A stretch of DNA of 64,000 nucleotides from Mitsuokella sp047974105 (lineage in GTDB: Bacteria; Bacillota; Negativicutes; Selenomonadales; Selenomonadaceae), in assembly GCF_047974105.1 (NCBI RefSeq), contig NZ_JBHYRS010000003.1, forward strand, positions 248,001-312,000, read 5' to 3'. The stretch's first letter is position 1, and the number at the start of each line of letters is the position of its first letter. Made by a program: the position numbers and the translations under genes. This document shows, in pieces, positions 15,887 through 24,403 of the stretch. Under the pieces are notes generated by a model. It saw nothing but the letters and a program-made list of their open reading frames with translations, was not told the DNA's origin and searched no databases.

Positions 15887-17713
15887 ATGAGTATGACGAC
15901 TAATGACAAGCTCAGAAATATCGCGATCATCGCTCATGTCGACCACGGCAAGACGACGCTCGTCGATGCCATGCTGAAGCAGAGCCATGTTTTCCGTTCG
16001 AATGAACAGGTGGCAGAACGTGTAATGGACTCGGGCGATATCGAGCGTGAGCGCGGTATCACGATCCTCTCGAAGAACACGGCCATCATGTACAACGGCA
16101 TCAAGATCAACATCGTCGATACCCCGGGCCATGCCGACTTCGGCGGCGAGGTTGAGCGTGTCCTCAACATGGTCGATGGCGTCCTGCTGCTCGTCGATGC
16201 CTTTGAAGGCCCGATGCCGCAGACGAAGTACGTCCTGCGCAAGGCCCTTGAGCAGAAGCTTAAGCCGATCGTCGTCATTAATAAGATTGATAAGCCAAAC
16301 CAGCGTGTCGACGATGTTTACGATGAAGTCCTCGAGCTCTTCATGGAACTCGATGCTGACGATGATCAGCTCGATTTCCCAGTCATCTACGCGACGGCCC
16401 GTGACGGTATCGCAAAGTATCATATGGAAGACGAGAGCACGAACCTCGAGCCGCTGATGGAGACAATCGTCAAAGAGATCCCGGCTCCGCACGGCGACCC
16501 GGAGGGCCCGCTGCAGATGATGGTCACGACGCTTGAGGCAGACGACTATGTCGGCCGCGTCGCTGTCGGCCGCATCAGCCGCGGCACGGCGCGCACGAAC
16601 CAGAACGTCGTTCTCATTAACGGCGATCAGGAAATCCGCGCGAAAATCGGCAAGGTCTTCGTCTATCAGGGCATGCAGCGCATCGAGGTGCCGGAAGCAT
16701 CGATGGGCGAAATCGTCGCGCTGACGGGCCTCGGCGATGTTTCCATCGGCTACACGGTCGCTGACGCTGAGCAGCCGGAGGCACTGCCGGCTATCCGCAT
16801 CGACGAGCCGACTCTGTCGATGACGTTTGGCGTCAACACGAGCCCGTTCGCCGGCCGCGAGGGCCAGTTTGTTACGTCGCGTCACCTGCGCGACCGCCTG
16901 TTCAAGGAAGTCGAGACGAACGTCGCCATGAAGGTCGAAGAGACGGATTCGCCGGATGTCTTCAAGGTTTCGGGCCGCGGCGAGCTGCATCTTTCCATCC
17001 TCATCGAGGAGATGCGCCGCGAGGGCTACGAGCTGCAGGTCGGCAAACCGGAAGTTGTCTACAAGACGATTAACGGCCAGCTCTGCGAGCCGATCGAGAA
17101 CCTGACGGTCGAAGTTCCGCAGGAATACATGGGCGCTGTCATGGAAGGCCTCGGCACGCGCAAGGCCGAGCTCACGAACATGACGGAGACGGCTGGTTAC
17201 ATGCGCCTCGAGTTCACGATTCCAGCGCGCGGCCTCATCGGTTTCCGCTCGGAGCTTTTGACGAGCACGAAGGGCAACGGCATCATGAACCATGTCTTCC
17301 ATGGCTATGCACCGTACAAGGGCGATATCCCGGGCCGTACGCGCGGTTCCCTCGTTGCGTTCGAGCAGGGCGAGACGACGGGCTACGGCATCTACACGCT
17401 GCAGGACCGCGGCACGATGTTCATCGGACCGAACGAGCAGGTCTACGAAGGCATGATCGTCGGCGAGAACTCCCGCGAGAACGATATCGATATCAACCCG
17501 TGCAAGAAGAAGAACGTCTCCAACATGCGTACGTCTTCTTCGGATGAGGCCATCCGCCTGACGCCGCCGCGCATTCTCTCGCTTGAGCAGGCCATCGAGT
17601 ACATCAACAGCGATGAGCTCGTCGAAGTCACGCCGGAGCACATCCGCCTGCGCAAGGCCATCCTCGACCGCACGGTCCGCGGCCGCAACGCTAAGAACGC
17701 ACGCAAAGGTTAA
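15887..17713 (+). CDS. typA: Translational GTPase TypA/BipA
   Basis: This is a ribosome-binding GTPase of the EF-G superfamily involved in ribosome assembly and stress adaptation. The 608 residues carry G1 AHVDHGKTTL (about 15-24), the switch region RERGITI, G3 DTPGHADFGGEV, G4 NKID and then EF-G-like domains II, III and V plus the TypA-specific C-terminus with RGLIGFRSELLT and FEQGETTGYGI. The length matches the family. The ATG at 15887 follows TAGGAGG by 13 bp; the second Met (15893) is an alternative. It has its own promoter and a terminator at 17747-17787. Confidence 0.98.
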   Translation: MSMTTNDKLRNIAIIAHVDHGKTTLVDAMLKQSHVFRSNEQVAERVMDSGDIERERGITILSKNTAIMYNGIKINIVDTPGHADFGGEVERVLNMVDGVLLLVDAFEGPMPQTKYVLRKALEQKLKPIVVINKIDKPNQRVDDVYDEVLELFMELDADDDQLDFPVIYATARDGIAKYHMEDESTNLEPLMETIVKEIPAPHGDPEGPLQMMVTTLEADDYVGRVAVGRISRGTARTNQNVVLINGDQEIRAKIGKVFVYQGMQRIEVPEASMGEIVALTGLGDVSIGYTVADAEQPEALPAIRIDEPTLSMTFGVNTSPFAGREGQFVTSRHLRDRLFKEVETNVAMKVEETDSPDVFKVSGRGELHLSILIEEMRREGYELQVGKPEVVYKTINGQLCEPIENLTVEVPQEYMGAVMEGLGTRKAELTNMTETAGYMRLEFTIPARGLIGFRSELLTSTKGNGIMNHVFHGYAPYKGDIPGRTRGSLVAFEQGETTGYGIYTLQDRGTMFIGPNEQVYEGMIVGENSRENDIDINPCKKKNVSNMRTSSSDEAIRLTPPRILSLEQAIEYINSDELVEVTPEHIRLRKAILDRTVRGRNAKNARKG

Positions 17714-17746
17714 TAAATACAGGCAGACGGCTCATTTGTCTGCTTT

Positions 17747-17787
17747 CAAAATCCCGCTGAAGCTTTTGGCTTCGGTGGGATTTTTTT
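17747..17787 (+). terminator. Terminator of typA
   Basis: AAATCCCGCTGAAGC pairs with GGCTTCGGTGGGATTT, then a run of Ts. Confidence 0.85.
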
Positions 17788-17815
17788 CTGCAGACTCGTT
17801 GGCGTGACCGTATCA

Positions 17816-17846
17816 CTTGCAGTTTCCTCTGCGGCGGCGATATAAT
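17816..17846 (+). promoter_or_regulatory. Promoter of the small membrane protein gene
   Basis: CTTGCA (17816-17821), 19 bp, TATAAT (17841-17846) followed by GGAA; the -35 box is weak. Confidence 0.5.
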
Positions 17847-17900
17847 GGAAGAAAAGATATGAAATAAAAAGAAATGAGATAAATGAAAGAGGTGCAGCGC

Positions 17901-18263
17901 ATGAATGAAAATGAACGCGAGGAACGCCGGGAGGAAGAACCAAGAGTCCGCGTGATGTCGCAGGATGAGACAGAAAATTACCGCGGCGTGACGATTGAGG
18001 AAAATCCAGACAGTGGCAAAGAAGAACGGGCAGAAGAGACGTCGTATCAGCAGCAGAATCCATTTGGCACAGGCAGCAGAATCCATATCCATACCTTTCC
18101 ATCGCAGTCCCAGCATGGCATGAGCTGGCTGACCAAGGCAGCGCTGATAGTCGGCGGTGCTGCGGTGCTGGGCTTTTTCTTTTTTGTGGCCCTGCCTTTC
18201 CTGCTCATCGCCGTCGGCGTCGGTGTGGCAGCCTGGCTGCTCTTCCAGTGGCTGCGGGGCTGA
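17901..18263 (+). CDS. Small membrane protein, unknown function
   Basis: This is a 120-residue protein. Residues 1 to about 70 are highly charged and Glu/Arg-rich (NENEREERREEEPRVRV), with a Gln/Pro-rich linker. The C-terminal third is hydrophobic, with two short membrane segments split near a Pro (ALIVGGAAVLGFFFFVALPFLLIAV is one stretch seen at about residues 80-104) and ends WLLFQWLRG. The ATG at 17901 follows AAAGAGGTG. It may be a single- or double-pass inner-membrane protein with a cytoplasmic acidic tail. I do not recognise the family. Confidence 0.65.
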   Translation: MNENEREERREEEPRVRVMSQDETENYRGVTIEENPDSGKEERAEETSYQQQNPFGTGSRIHIHTFPSQSQHGMSWLTKAALIVGGAAVLGFFFFVALPFLLIAVGVGVAAWLLFQWLRG

Positions 18264-18460
18264 TTTGTATAAGAAAAACACTATATTATACATAGATATA
18301 TTGGTATTCGACTTATAGTCTGACAACGGTTATAATAAAAATCAAGAAGAGAAGAACAGCAAAAGGTTGTGATGAAAATCACAAAAAACTGTTCAACGGC
18401 TTATTGATTTTGAAAATGTATAGGAAAATGTGTATAGTGTATAAGATGGGAGAGATCACA

Positions 18461-19360
18461 ATGCGCAAGGAAGAAGCCGTAAGCCGCATGACGGATGTCA
18501 TGGCGAAATTCGTCGCCTTCACGGGCAAACGTCTGCCGGATGATGTGCGCGAGAAGATTGCAGAGCTCGCAAAGCAGGAAGAAGAGCCCCTCGCTAAGGC
18601 CATCTATGAGACGATGGAACGCAATCAGGAGCTCGCGATGAAGCTCAACCGCCCGAGCTGTCAGGATACGGGCGCACTGCAGTTCTTCATCAACTGCGGC
18701 AGTGAATTCCCGTACATGGCTGAGCTGCCGGCCCTGCTGCGTCAGGCTGTCGTTCAGGCTACGAAAGACGCGCCGCTGCGCCACAACGCTGTCGAGACGT
18801 TCGATGAGTACAACACGGGCAAGAATGTTGCGAAAGGGATTCCATCCATTTTCTGGGATATCGTACCGGAAAGCAGTGACTGTGAAATCTACACGTACAT
18901 GGCTGGCGGCGGCTGCTCGCTGCCGGGCCATGCGAAAGTCCTGATGCCGGGCGAAGGCTATGAAGGCGTCACGAAATACGTGCTCGACGTCATGACGAGC
19001 TACGGTCTCAATGCCTGCCCGCCGCTCCTGGTCGGTGTCGGCATCGGCACGTCCGTCGAAGTCGCCGCCCTGCAGTCGAAAAAAGCTCTGCTGCGCCGCA
19101 TCGGCTCCCATAATCCAAATCCAAAAGCGGCCAAAATGGAACAGCTGTTGGAAGACGGCATCAACGCCATCGGCCTTGGTCCTCAGGGCCTGCGCGGCAA
19201 AAACTCCGTACTCGGTGTCAACATTGAAAACAGTGCACGTCATCCGTCGGTTATCGGCGTTGCCGTCAATGTCGGCTGCTGGTCGCATCGCCGCGGTCAC
19301 ATCGTATTTGACAAAGAACTCAATTACACGATCGATTCGCATTCGGAGGTGGATTTCTGA
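18461..19360 (+). CDS. fumA: Fumarate hydratase class I, alpha subunit
   Basis: This is the N-terminal half of an iron-sulfur fumarase (fumarate to malate), encoded as a separate subunit as in many anaerobes. The 299 residues include PSCQDTGALQFF and MAGGGCSLPGHAK with cysteines expected to hold the 4Fe-4S cluster, and CPPLLVGVGIGTSVE. The ATG at 18461 follows GGGAGAG; an earlier in-frame start at 18404 lacks a ribosome site. It overlaps the beta-subunit gene by one base. An L-tartrate dehydratase alpha subunit looks very similar and cannot be excluded. The symbol is by function, not by E. coli equivalence. Confidence 0.88.
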   Translation: MRKEEAVSRMTDVMAKFVAFTGKRLPDDVREKIAELAKQEEEPLAKAIYETMERNQELAMKLNRPSCQDTGALQFFINCGSEFPYMAELPALLRQAVVQATKDAPLRHNAVETFDEYNTGKNVAKGIPSIFWDIVPESSDCEIYTYMAGGGCSLPGHAKVLMPGEGYEGVTKYVLDVMTSYGLNACPPLLVGVGIGTSVEVAALQSKKALLRRIGSHNPNPKAAKMEQLLEDGINAIGLGPQGLRGKNSVLGVNIENSARHPSVIGVAVNVGCWSHRRGHIVFDKELNYTIDSHSEVDF

Positions 19361-19971
19361 TGGCTAAGAAAGTACTCACGACGCCAATCAGCGCAGAAGA
19401 TCTCGAGGATATCCATGTTGGGGATGTCATTTACCTGACGGGCAAGCTCACGACCTGCCGCGATGTTGCCCATCGCCGCGTTATTGAAGAAGGCCGCGAA
19501 CTGCCGGTCGATATCAAGGACGGTGCCATTCTGCATGCCGGTCCGATTATCCGTCCGCTTGGCGATGACCAGTACGAAATGGTCACGGTTGGCCCGACGA
19601 CTTCGATGCGCATGGAAAAATTTGAAGAAGAATTTATCGAGAAGACAGGTGTACGCCTAATCGTCGGCAAGGGCGGCATGGGGGAAGGCACGATGCGCGG
19701 CTGCCGTGACCATAAGGCGCTGCACTGTGTTTTCCCCGCAGGCTGTGCTGTCGTGGCTGCGACCTGCGTGGAGAAAATCCTTTCGGCCAACTGGAAAGAC
19801 CTCGGCATGCCGGAAACGCTCTGGACCTGTCAGGTCAAGGAATTCGGCCCGTTGATTGTCTCGATTGACACGCACGGCAACAACCTCTTTGAAGAAAATA
19901 AAGTCATCTTCAACGAGCGCAAGGACAAGGTTTATGAAGAAATCGCCAAGCAGGTCGGTTTCATCAAATAA
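19360..19971 (+). CDS. fumB: Fumarate hydratase class I, beta subunit
   Basis: This is the C-terminal half of the two-subunit Fe-S hydro-lyase, 203 residues. Landmarks are TGKLTTCRDVAHRR, HAGPIIRP, VGPTTSMRMEKFEEEFIEKTG and IVGKGGMGEGT, which belong to the swivelling beta domain. Its start codon shares a base with the alpha subunit's stop, so the two are coupled. A hairpin terminator follows (19991-20031). The enzyme supports the reductive branch from malate to fumarate in an anaerobe, or tartrate dehydration if TtdAB-like. Confidence 0.88.
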   Translation: MAKKVLTTPISAEDLEDIHVGDVIYLTGKLTTCRDVAHRRVIEEGRELPVDIKDGAILHAGPIIRPLGDDQYEMVTVGPTTSMRMEKFEEEFIEKTGVRLIVGKGGMGEGTMRGCRDHKALHCVFPAGCAVVAATCVEKILSANWKDLGMPETLWTCQVKEFGPLIVSIDTHGNNLFEENKVIFNERKDKVYEEIAKQVGFIK

Positions 19972-19990
19972 AATTTGACTTACAACAGCA

Positions 19991-20031
19991 AAAGCCATCG
20001 CTGCAGGCATGTCCCGGGCGATGGCTTTTTT
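19991..20031 (+). terminator. Terminator of the fumarase operon
   Basis: AAAGCCATCGC pairs with GCGATGGCTTT; six Ts follow. Confidence 0.85.
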
Positions 20032-20065
20032 GCGTTTGTGGATAGAAGAGGCATGATGTGAAATT

Positions 20066-20094
20066 TTGTACAGGCAGGCATGGCGTTGTATAAT
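20066..20094 (+). promoter_or_regulatory. Promoter of the M18 aminopeptidase gene
   Basis: TTGTAC (20066-20071), 17 bp, TATAAT (20089-20094) followed by GGAG. Confidence 0.65.
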
Positions 20095-20124
20095 GGAGAC
20101 AGCTATTTTAGAGGAGTGATATGC

Positions 20125-21402
20125 TTGGATTTATTTTCTTTTCTCGATAAGACTGTTTCACCTTATCACGCAGTGGCGGCTGGAGCTGACGAACTGCATA
20201 AGGCGGGCTTTCGCGAACTGCATCTTGAGGATTCGTGGCACCTGCAGGCCGGCAGGGCCTATTTTGTCCGCGTCTTTGATTCGACACTCGTGGCTTTTCG
20301 CATTGGCGAGTCGCCGCGCCGTCATCTGCACATCGCGACGGCTCATACCGATTTTCCATGCCTGCGCGTCAAGACGGCAGCTCTTGCCAGGACACAGGCT
20401 TATGGCAGGCTCAATGTTGAAATATACGGCGGCATGATAAGGAGTTCGTGGCTTGACCGCCCGTTATCGCTTGCCGGCAAGGTCGTCTTGTCTGGTGAAA
20501 ATCCCTACGAGCCGGAAACGCACCTTGTCGATATCGGCCGACCGCTTTTGACCATCCCGCATCTGGCCATCCATATGAACCGCAAAGTCAATGAGGGCGA
20601 GACGCTCAATCCGCAGAAGGACATGCTGCCGCTTTTCACGATGCTGACAGGGGAGACGGACGAGAAGAAACAGGCCGACGCTTTTCCTGATTTTTTAGCT
20701 GAGGAATGTCAGCTTGACCGCAGCCGTATTCTTTCATATGACCTCACGGTCTATCCGACGGACGGCCCGTGTTATTTTGGTGCGAAGAACGAATTCATCT
20801 CGGCTTCACGCCTTGACAATATGACTTCGGTCTACGCGTGCCTGCAGGGGCTGCTGCAGGGGACGAGCACGGACGGCATCTCGTGCATCGCACTTTTTGA
20901 CAACGAAGAAGTCGGCAGCAAGACGAAGCAGGGCGCCGATTCCTTTGCCCTGCCCAATATCCTCATGCGCGTCTACAGTTCCTTAGGTTATGGGCAGGAT
21001 GCGTATTTTGCAGACCTCGCCAAAGGATTTTTGTTCTCGCTTGATGTTGCCCATGCCCTGCACCCCAATGCCCCTGAAAAGAACGACATTACGAATTTCC
21101 CAAAGCTCAACGGCGGCGTAACAATCAAAGCGGCCTGCAGCCAGGCGTATGCCGGTGACGCAGAGGCCATTGCTGTGGCCAAGGCCCTCTGCAAAGCTCA
21201 TGATATCCCGTACCAGATGTTCCTGAACCGTTCCGATATTCGCGGGGGTTCGACGCTCGGCTCTATGCTCACGGCCAATATGCCGATGCGCGCCATGGAC
21301 ATCGGCGCGGCCATCCTCGCGATGCATTCGGCGCGCGAGACGATGGGGGCTGCTGACCAGCAGGCCCTTGATGCCCTGCTCAAGGCCTTTTTCAGCCGTT
21401 GA
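20125..21402 (+). CDS. M18 family aminopeptidase (aspartyl aminopeptidase type)
   Basis: This is a cytoplasmic di-zinc exopeptidase of 425 residues, matching the family. Seen motifs: FSFLDKTVSPYHAV at the N-terminus, ATAHTDFPCLRVK with the first metal His, ASRLDNMTSVYA with the bridging Asp, FDNEEVGSKT with the catalytic Glu pair, and a C-terminal MRAMDIGAAILAMHSARE with the last metal His. The start is probably TTG at 20125, eight bases after GAGGAG; GTG at 20116 is too close to that site. It stands alone behind its own promoter. Preference for acidic N-terminal residues is assumed from the family. Confidence 0.93.
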   Translation: MDLFSFLDKTVSPYHAVAAGADELHKAGFRELHLEDSWHLQAGRAYFVRVFDSTLVAFRIGESPRRHLHIATAHTDFPCLRVKTAALARTQAYGRLNVEIYGGMIRSSWLDRPLSLAGKVVLSGENPYEPETHLVDIGRPLLTIPHLAIHMNRKVNEGETLNPQKDMLPLFTMLTGETDEKKQADAFPDFLAEECQLDRSRILSYDLTVYPTDGPCYFGAKNEFISASRLDNMTSVYACLQGLLQGTSTDGISCIALFDNEEVGSKTKQGADSFALPNILMRVYSSLGYGQDAYFADLAKGFLFSLDVAHALHPNAPEKNDITNFPKLNGGVTIKAACSQAYAGDAEAIAVAKALCKAHDIPYQMFLNRSDIRGGSTLGSMLTANMPMRAMDIGAAILAMHSARETMGAADQQALDALLKAFFSR

Positions 21403-21462
21403 TAATAAGGAGTGCCCTTTAGAGGAAGAAAGTCCGCTGTTTATGGACGAGTGTGCTTCTTG

Positions 21463-21491
21463 TTGACTTTTCTCTGTAATGTTGTTAAACT
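21463..21491 (+). promoter_or_regulatory. Promoter of the esterase/ATP-grasp pair
   Basis: TTGACT (21463-21468), 17 bp, TAAACT (21486-21491). Confidence 0.5.
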
Positions 21492-21536
21492 TAGAAACTA
21501 TAAAATACTTCGAGTAAAACCGAGGACGTGATCTCT

Positions 21537-22286
21537 ATGAAGAAAGAATACCGCTCCTGGTACAGCGACAGGCTGCACCGTGAAATGAATATCCGCGTTT
21601 ATGGCCATACGGGCACACCGCTCCTGATTCTGCCGACCCAGGATTCCATGTGCGACAACTTCGAGAACTTTGGCATGATCGATGTGCTTGCACCGGAAAT
21701 CGAAGCTGGCAAAATCCAACTGTTTGCCGTTGACACTGTCGACAAAGAGACGTGGTCAAATGTCTGGGGTGACAAGGGCTGGCGCGCCTGGCAGCAGGAA
21801 AACTACTATAATTACCTCATTGAGGAAGTCCTGCCGTTCATTCGTCAGGAAAATGGTACGGGCCGTCTGCCAATCGCAGTTGGCTGCAGCCTTGGCGGCC
21901 TGCACGCAGCCATCGTCTTTTTCCGCCGTCCGGAACTCTTCGGCGGCATGATGTCGCTTTCAGGCGTTTATGACGCCAAATTCTTCTTTGACGGCTGGGA
22001 AGACGGCACGCTTTATCAGAACTCACCGGTTGACTTCCTTGCCAATATGCCGGCTGACCATCCGTATATCCCGATTTATAATGAAAAGAAAATTGTGCTC
22101 TGCGTCGGCCAGGGCCGCTGGGAAGACGAAGGCCGACGCACGACTGCCATCATGCGCGACATCATGAATGCCAAAGGCATCCATGCCTGGGTCGACTTCT
22201 GGGGCTACGATGTCGACCACGACTGGTGCTGGTGGAAAAAACAGATCCGCTACTTCCTGCCGTATGTCCTTGGCGAACAGGGATAA
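21537..22286 (+). CDS. Esterase-family alpha/beta hydrolase
   Basis: The 249 residues resemble the putative esterase (esterase D / antigen 85-like) superfamily. The nucleophile elbow GCSLGG places Ser at about 118; the last part holds DFWGYDVDHDWCWW, whose His is the likely catalytic base, and the acid is unclear. No signal peptide is present, so it acts in the cytoplasm. The ATG at 21537 is preferred over a GTG nine bases upstream because of spacing from GAGG. A 54-bp gap separates it from an ATP-grasp gene on the same strand, which suggests a two-gene operon. The ester substrate is unknown. Confidence 0.82.
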   Translation: MKKEYRSWYSDRLHREMNIRVYGHTGTPLLILPTQDSMCDNFENFGMIDVLAPEIEAGKIQLFAVDTVDKETWSNVWGDKGWRAWQQENYYNYLIEEVLPFIRQENGTGRLPIAVGCSLGGLHAAIVFFRRPELFGGMMSLSGVYDAKFFFDGWEDGTLYQNSPVDFLANMPADHPYIPIYNEKKIVLCVGQGRWEDEGRRTTAIMRDIMNAKGIHAWVDFWGYDVDHDWCWWKKQIRYFLPYVLGEQG

Positions 22287-22340
22287 GCGCACTGCATCGA
22301 CTTTATTTTGATTTTGACTGAAGAAAGGAATCTTGCTAGA

Positions 22341-23528
22341 ATGAATTTCATCTTTATCTCGCCGCATTTCCCGAAACATTATTGGAACTTCTGCGACCGC
22401 CTGAAGAAAAACGGCGTCAATGTACTCGGCATCGGTGACAGCCCTTATGATGAACTTTCGGAAGAACTCAAGAATGCCCTGACGGAGTACTACTATCTGC
22501 CGCATCTCGACGATTACGACCAGATGGTCCGCGCCGTCGGTTTCTTCACCTTCAAGTACGGCAAGATTGACTGGATTGAGTCGAACAACGAGTTTTGGCT
22601 TGAGCAGGACGCACGCCTGCGTACGGATTTCCATGTGACGACGGGCGAGCAGATTGAAAACATCGGCCGCATCAAGAACAAGTCAGCCATGAAAGCCTAT
22701 TATAAAAAAGCCGGCGTGCCGACGGCCAGACTCCATAAAGTCACGTCGTTTGAGGCCGGCCGCGATTTTGCACACATGGTCGGCTACCCGGTCATCGTCA
22801 AGCCGGATAACGGTGTCGGCGCGTCTGATACCTACAAACTGCACAATGACGATGAACTCGCGTACTTCTATGCGACGAAGCATCCGATTCCGTACGTTAT
22901 GGAAGAGTTTGTCAAAGGACAGATTTTCTCGTACGATGCCATTCTCGACTCGCATTCGGAGCCTCTTTTCGAATCGATGACGGCTTGGCCGCCGTCCATC
23001 ATGGACATCGTCCTGAAGAACCTCGACCTCGCGTACTATACGGCTGCCGGCATGCCCGAAAATCTGCGCCGCGCCGGCCGTGCGACGGTCAAGGCCTTTG
23101 GCGTGCGCAGCCGCTTTGTGCATCTCGAGTTCTTCTGCCTCGCCGAGGATAAAGAGGGCCTTGGCAAGGCCGGTGACTTTGTCGGCCTTGAAGTCAACAT
23201 GCGTCCGGCGGGCGGCTACACGCCGGATATGATGAATTATGCGCATGCGACGGATGTCTATAAGATTTGGGCGGACATGGTCACGTACGACAAGCGCCTG
23301 CTGCCGGATTCCGGCCATCACTGCTACTGCGTTTATGCGGGCCGCCGCGACTGCTACCAGTACCAGCACAGCCATGAGGAAGTCATGGCGCGCTACGGCA
23401 AAAATATGGTCATGTGCGAACGCATGCCAGAGATGATGGTGCCGCAGATGGGCAACCAGATGTACACGGTCAAGCTGCCGTCGCAGGAAGCCACGGAAGA
23501 ATTCATCCATTTCGTGCAGGACCGCTGA
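22341..23528 (+). CDS. ATP-grasp domain protein (carboxylate-amine ligase type)
   Basis: This is a 395-residue protein. The N-terminal Rossmann-like pre-grasp domain begins NFIFISPHFPKHYWNF; the grasp core includes KNKSAMKAYYKKAGVPTAR, GYPVIVKPDNGVGASDTYK with the ATP-binding Lys, VMEEFVKGQ and, in the metal site, HLEFF and GLEVNMRPAGGYTPDM. It therefore should activate a carboxylate with ATP and join it to an amine or thiol. Partnering with the upstream esterase suggests a small modification or peptide-like metabolite pathway, but the substrate is not predictable from sequence. It ends 124 bp before pstB, with an inverted repeat in between. Confidence 0.85.
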   Translation: MNFIFISPHFPKHYWNFCDRLKKNGVNVLGIGDSPYDELSEELKNALTEYYYLPHLDDYDQMVRAVGFFTFKYGKIDWIESNNEFWLEQDARLRTDFHVTTGEQIENIGRIKNKSAMKAYYKKAGVPTARLHKVTSFEAGRDFAHMVGYPVIVKPDNGVGASDTYKLHNDDELAYFYATKHPIPYVMEEFVKGQIFSYDAILDSHSEPLFESMTAWPPSIMDIVLKNLDLAYYTAAGMPENLRRAGRATVKAFGVRSRFVHLEFFCLAEDKEGLGKAGDFVGLEVNMRPAGGYTPDMMNYAHATDVYKIWADMVTYDKRLLPDSGHHCYCVYAGRRDCYQYQHSHEEVMARYGKNMVMCERMPEMMVPQMGNQMYTVKLPSQEATEEFIHFVQDR

Positions 23529-23652
23529 TTTTACAAAACGTTAACCTGCACACAACAAACCATCCCTGCTTAGAGAGTACAATGATATTGTTCAGAAATG
23601 AAGTATCAGGCATTCCTCTAGGCAGGGATGTCTTTGTTTGGGAGGAATCGGC

Positions 23653-24402
23653 ATGAAAATGCAGGCACAGCACCTCAATCTGTATTACGGGACGCATCAG
23701 GCTCTGTTTGACGTTTCGCTGGAGGTGCCGGAAAATAAAGTCGTCGCCCTTATCGGCCCTTCGGGCTGCGGCAAATCTACATTCCTGCGTACACTCAACC
23801 GCATGAATGATTTGATTGAAGGGGTACAGATTGACGGCAAAATCACGCTCGACGACCGTGATATCTACGATAAGGACGTAGACCTCGTCAATCTGCGCAA
23901 ACGCGTGGGCATGGTTTTCCAGCGTCCAAATCCGTTCCCGATGTCCATTTACGATAATGTAGCCTATGGCTGCCGCGTCCATGGACTCACGGACAAGAAG
24001 CGCCTCGATGAAATCGTCGAGAAGAGCCTGCGCGGCGCCGCCCTCTGGGATGAGGTCAAGGACCGCCTCGATGCTTCGGCCATGGGCATGTCCGGCGGCC
24101 AGCAGCAGCGTCTCTGCATCGCACGTGTCATGGCCGTCGAGCCGGAAGTCGTCCTGATGGATGAGCCGTGCTCCGCCCTCGACCCGATTTCAACGATGAA
24201 GATTGAGGAACTCGTACAGGAAATCAAGAAGGAATACACGATTGTCATGGTCACGCATAACATGCAGCAGGCCGCCCGTGTTTCCGACTATACGGCATTC
24301 TTCCTCAACGGCAAGCTCATCGAGCACGACACGACGGACGTCATCTTCACGAAACCGCACGACAAGAAGACGGAAGACTACATCACAGGGAGGTTCGGCT
24401 GA
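23653..24402 (+). CDS. pstB: Phosphate ABC transporter ATP-binding protein
   Basis: The 249-residue ATPase of the high-affinity phosphate importer. Walker A GPSGCGKST spans about 35-43, signature MSGGQQQR about 146-153, Walker B VVLMDEPCSALDP, and the PstB-typical FQRPNPFPMSIYDNVAYG follows the Q-loop. The ATG at 23653 follows TGGGAGGAATC. It is followed immediately by phoU, but the usual pstS, pstC and pstA genes are absent upstream, where an unrelated ATP-grasp gene lies. A weak inverted repeat (CATCCCTGC/GCAGGGATG) lies in the leader; no Pho box was recognised. Confidence 0.96.
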   Translation: MKMQAQHLNLYYGTHQALFDVSLEVPENKVVALIGPSGCGKSTFLRTLNRMNDLIEGVQIDGKITLDDRDIYDKDVDLVNLRKRVGMVFQRPNPFPMSIYDNVAYGCRVHGLTDKKRLDEIVEKSLRGAALWDEVKDRLDASAMGMSGGQQQRLCIARVMAVEPEVVLMDEPCSALDPISTMKIEELVQEIKKEYTIVMVTHNMQQAARVSDYTAFFLNGKLIEHDTTDVIFTKPHDKKTEDYITGRFG

Positions 24403-24403
24403 T

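Noticed and set aside
15878..17641. 587-codon open frame antisense to typA
   Set aside because: It mirrors a clear TypA gene; the high GC3 codon use on the sense strand removes stops on the opposite strand. The product is Arg/Asp/Val-rich without any motif and lacks a ribosome site.
21403..21536. AGGAAGAAAGTCC stretch resembling the start of RNase P RNA
   Set aside because: Only this short match is present; the remaining conserved RNase P elements are missing in the 134-bp gap.
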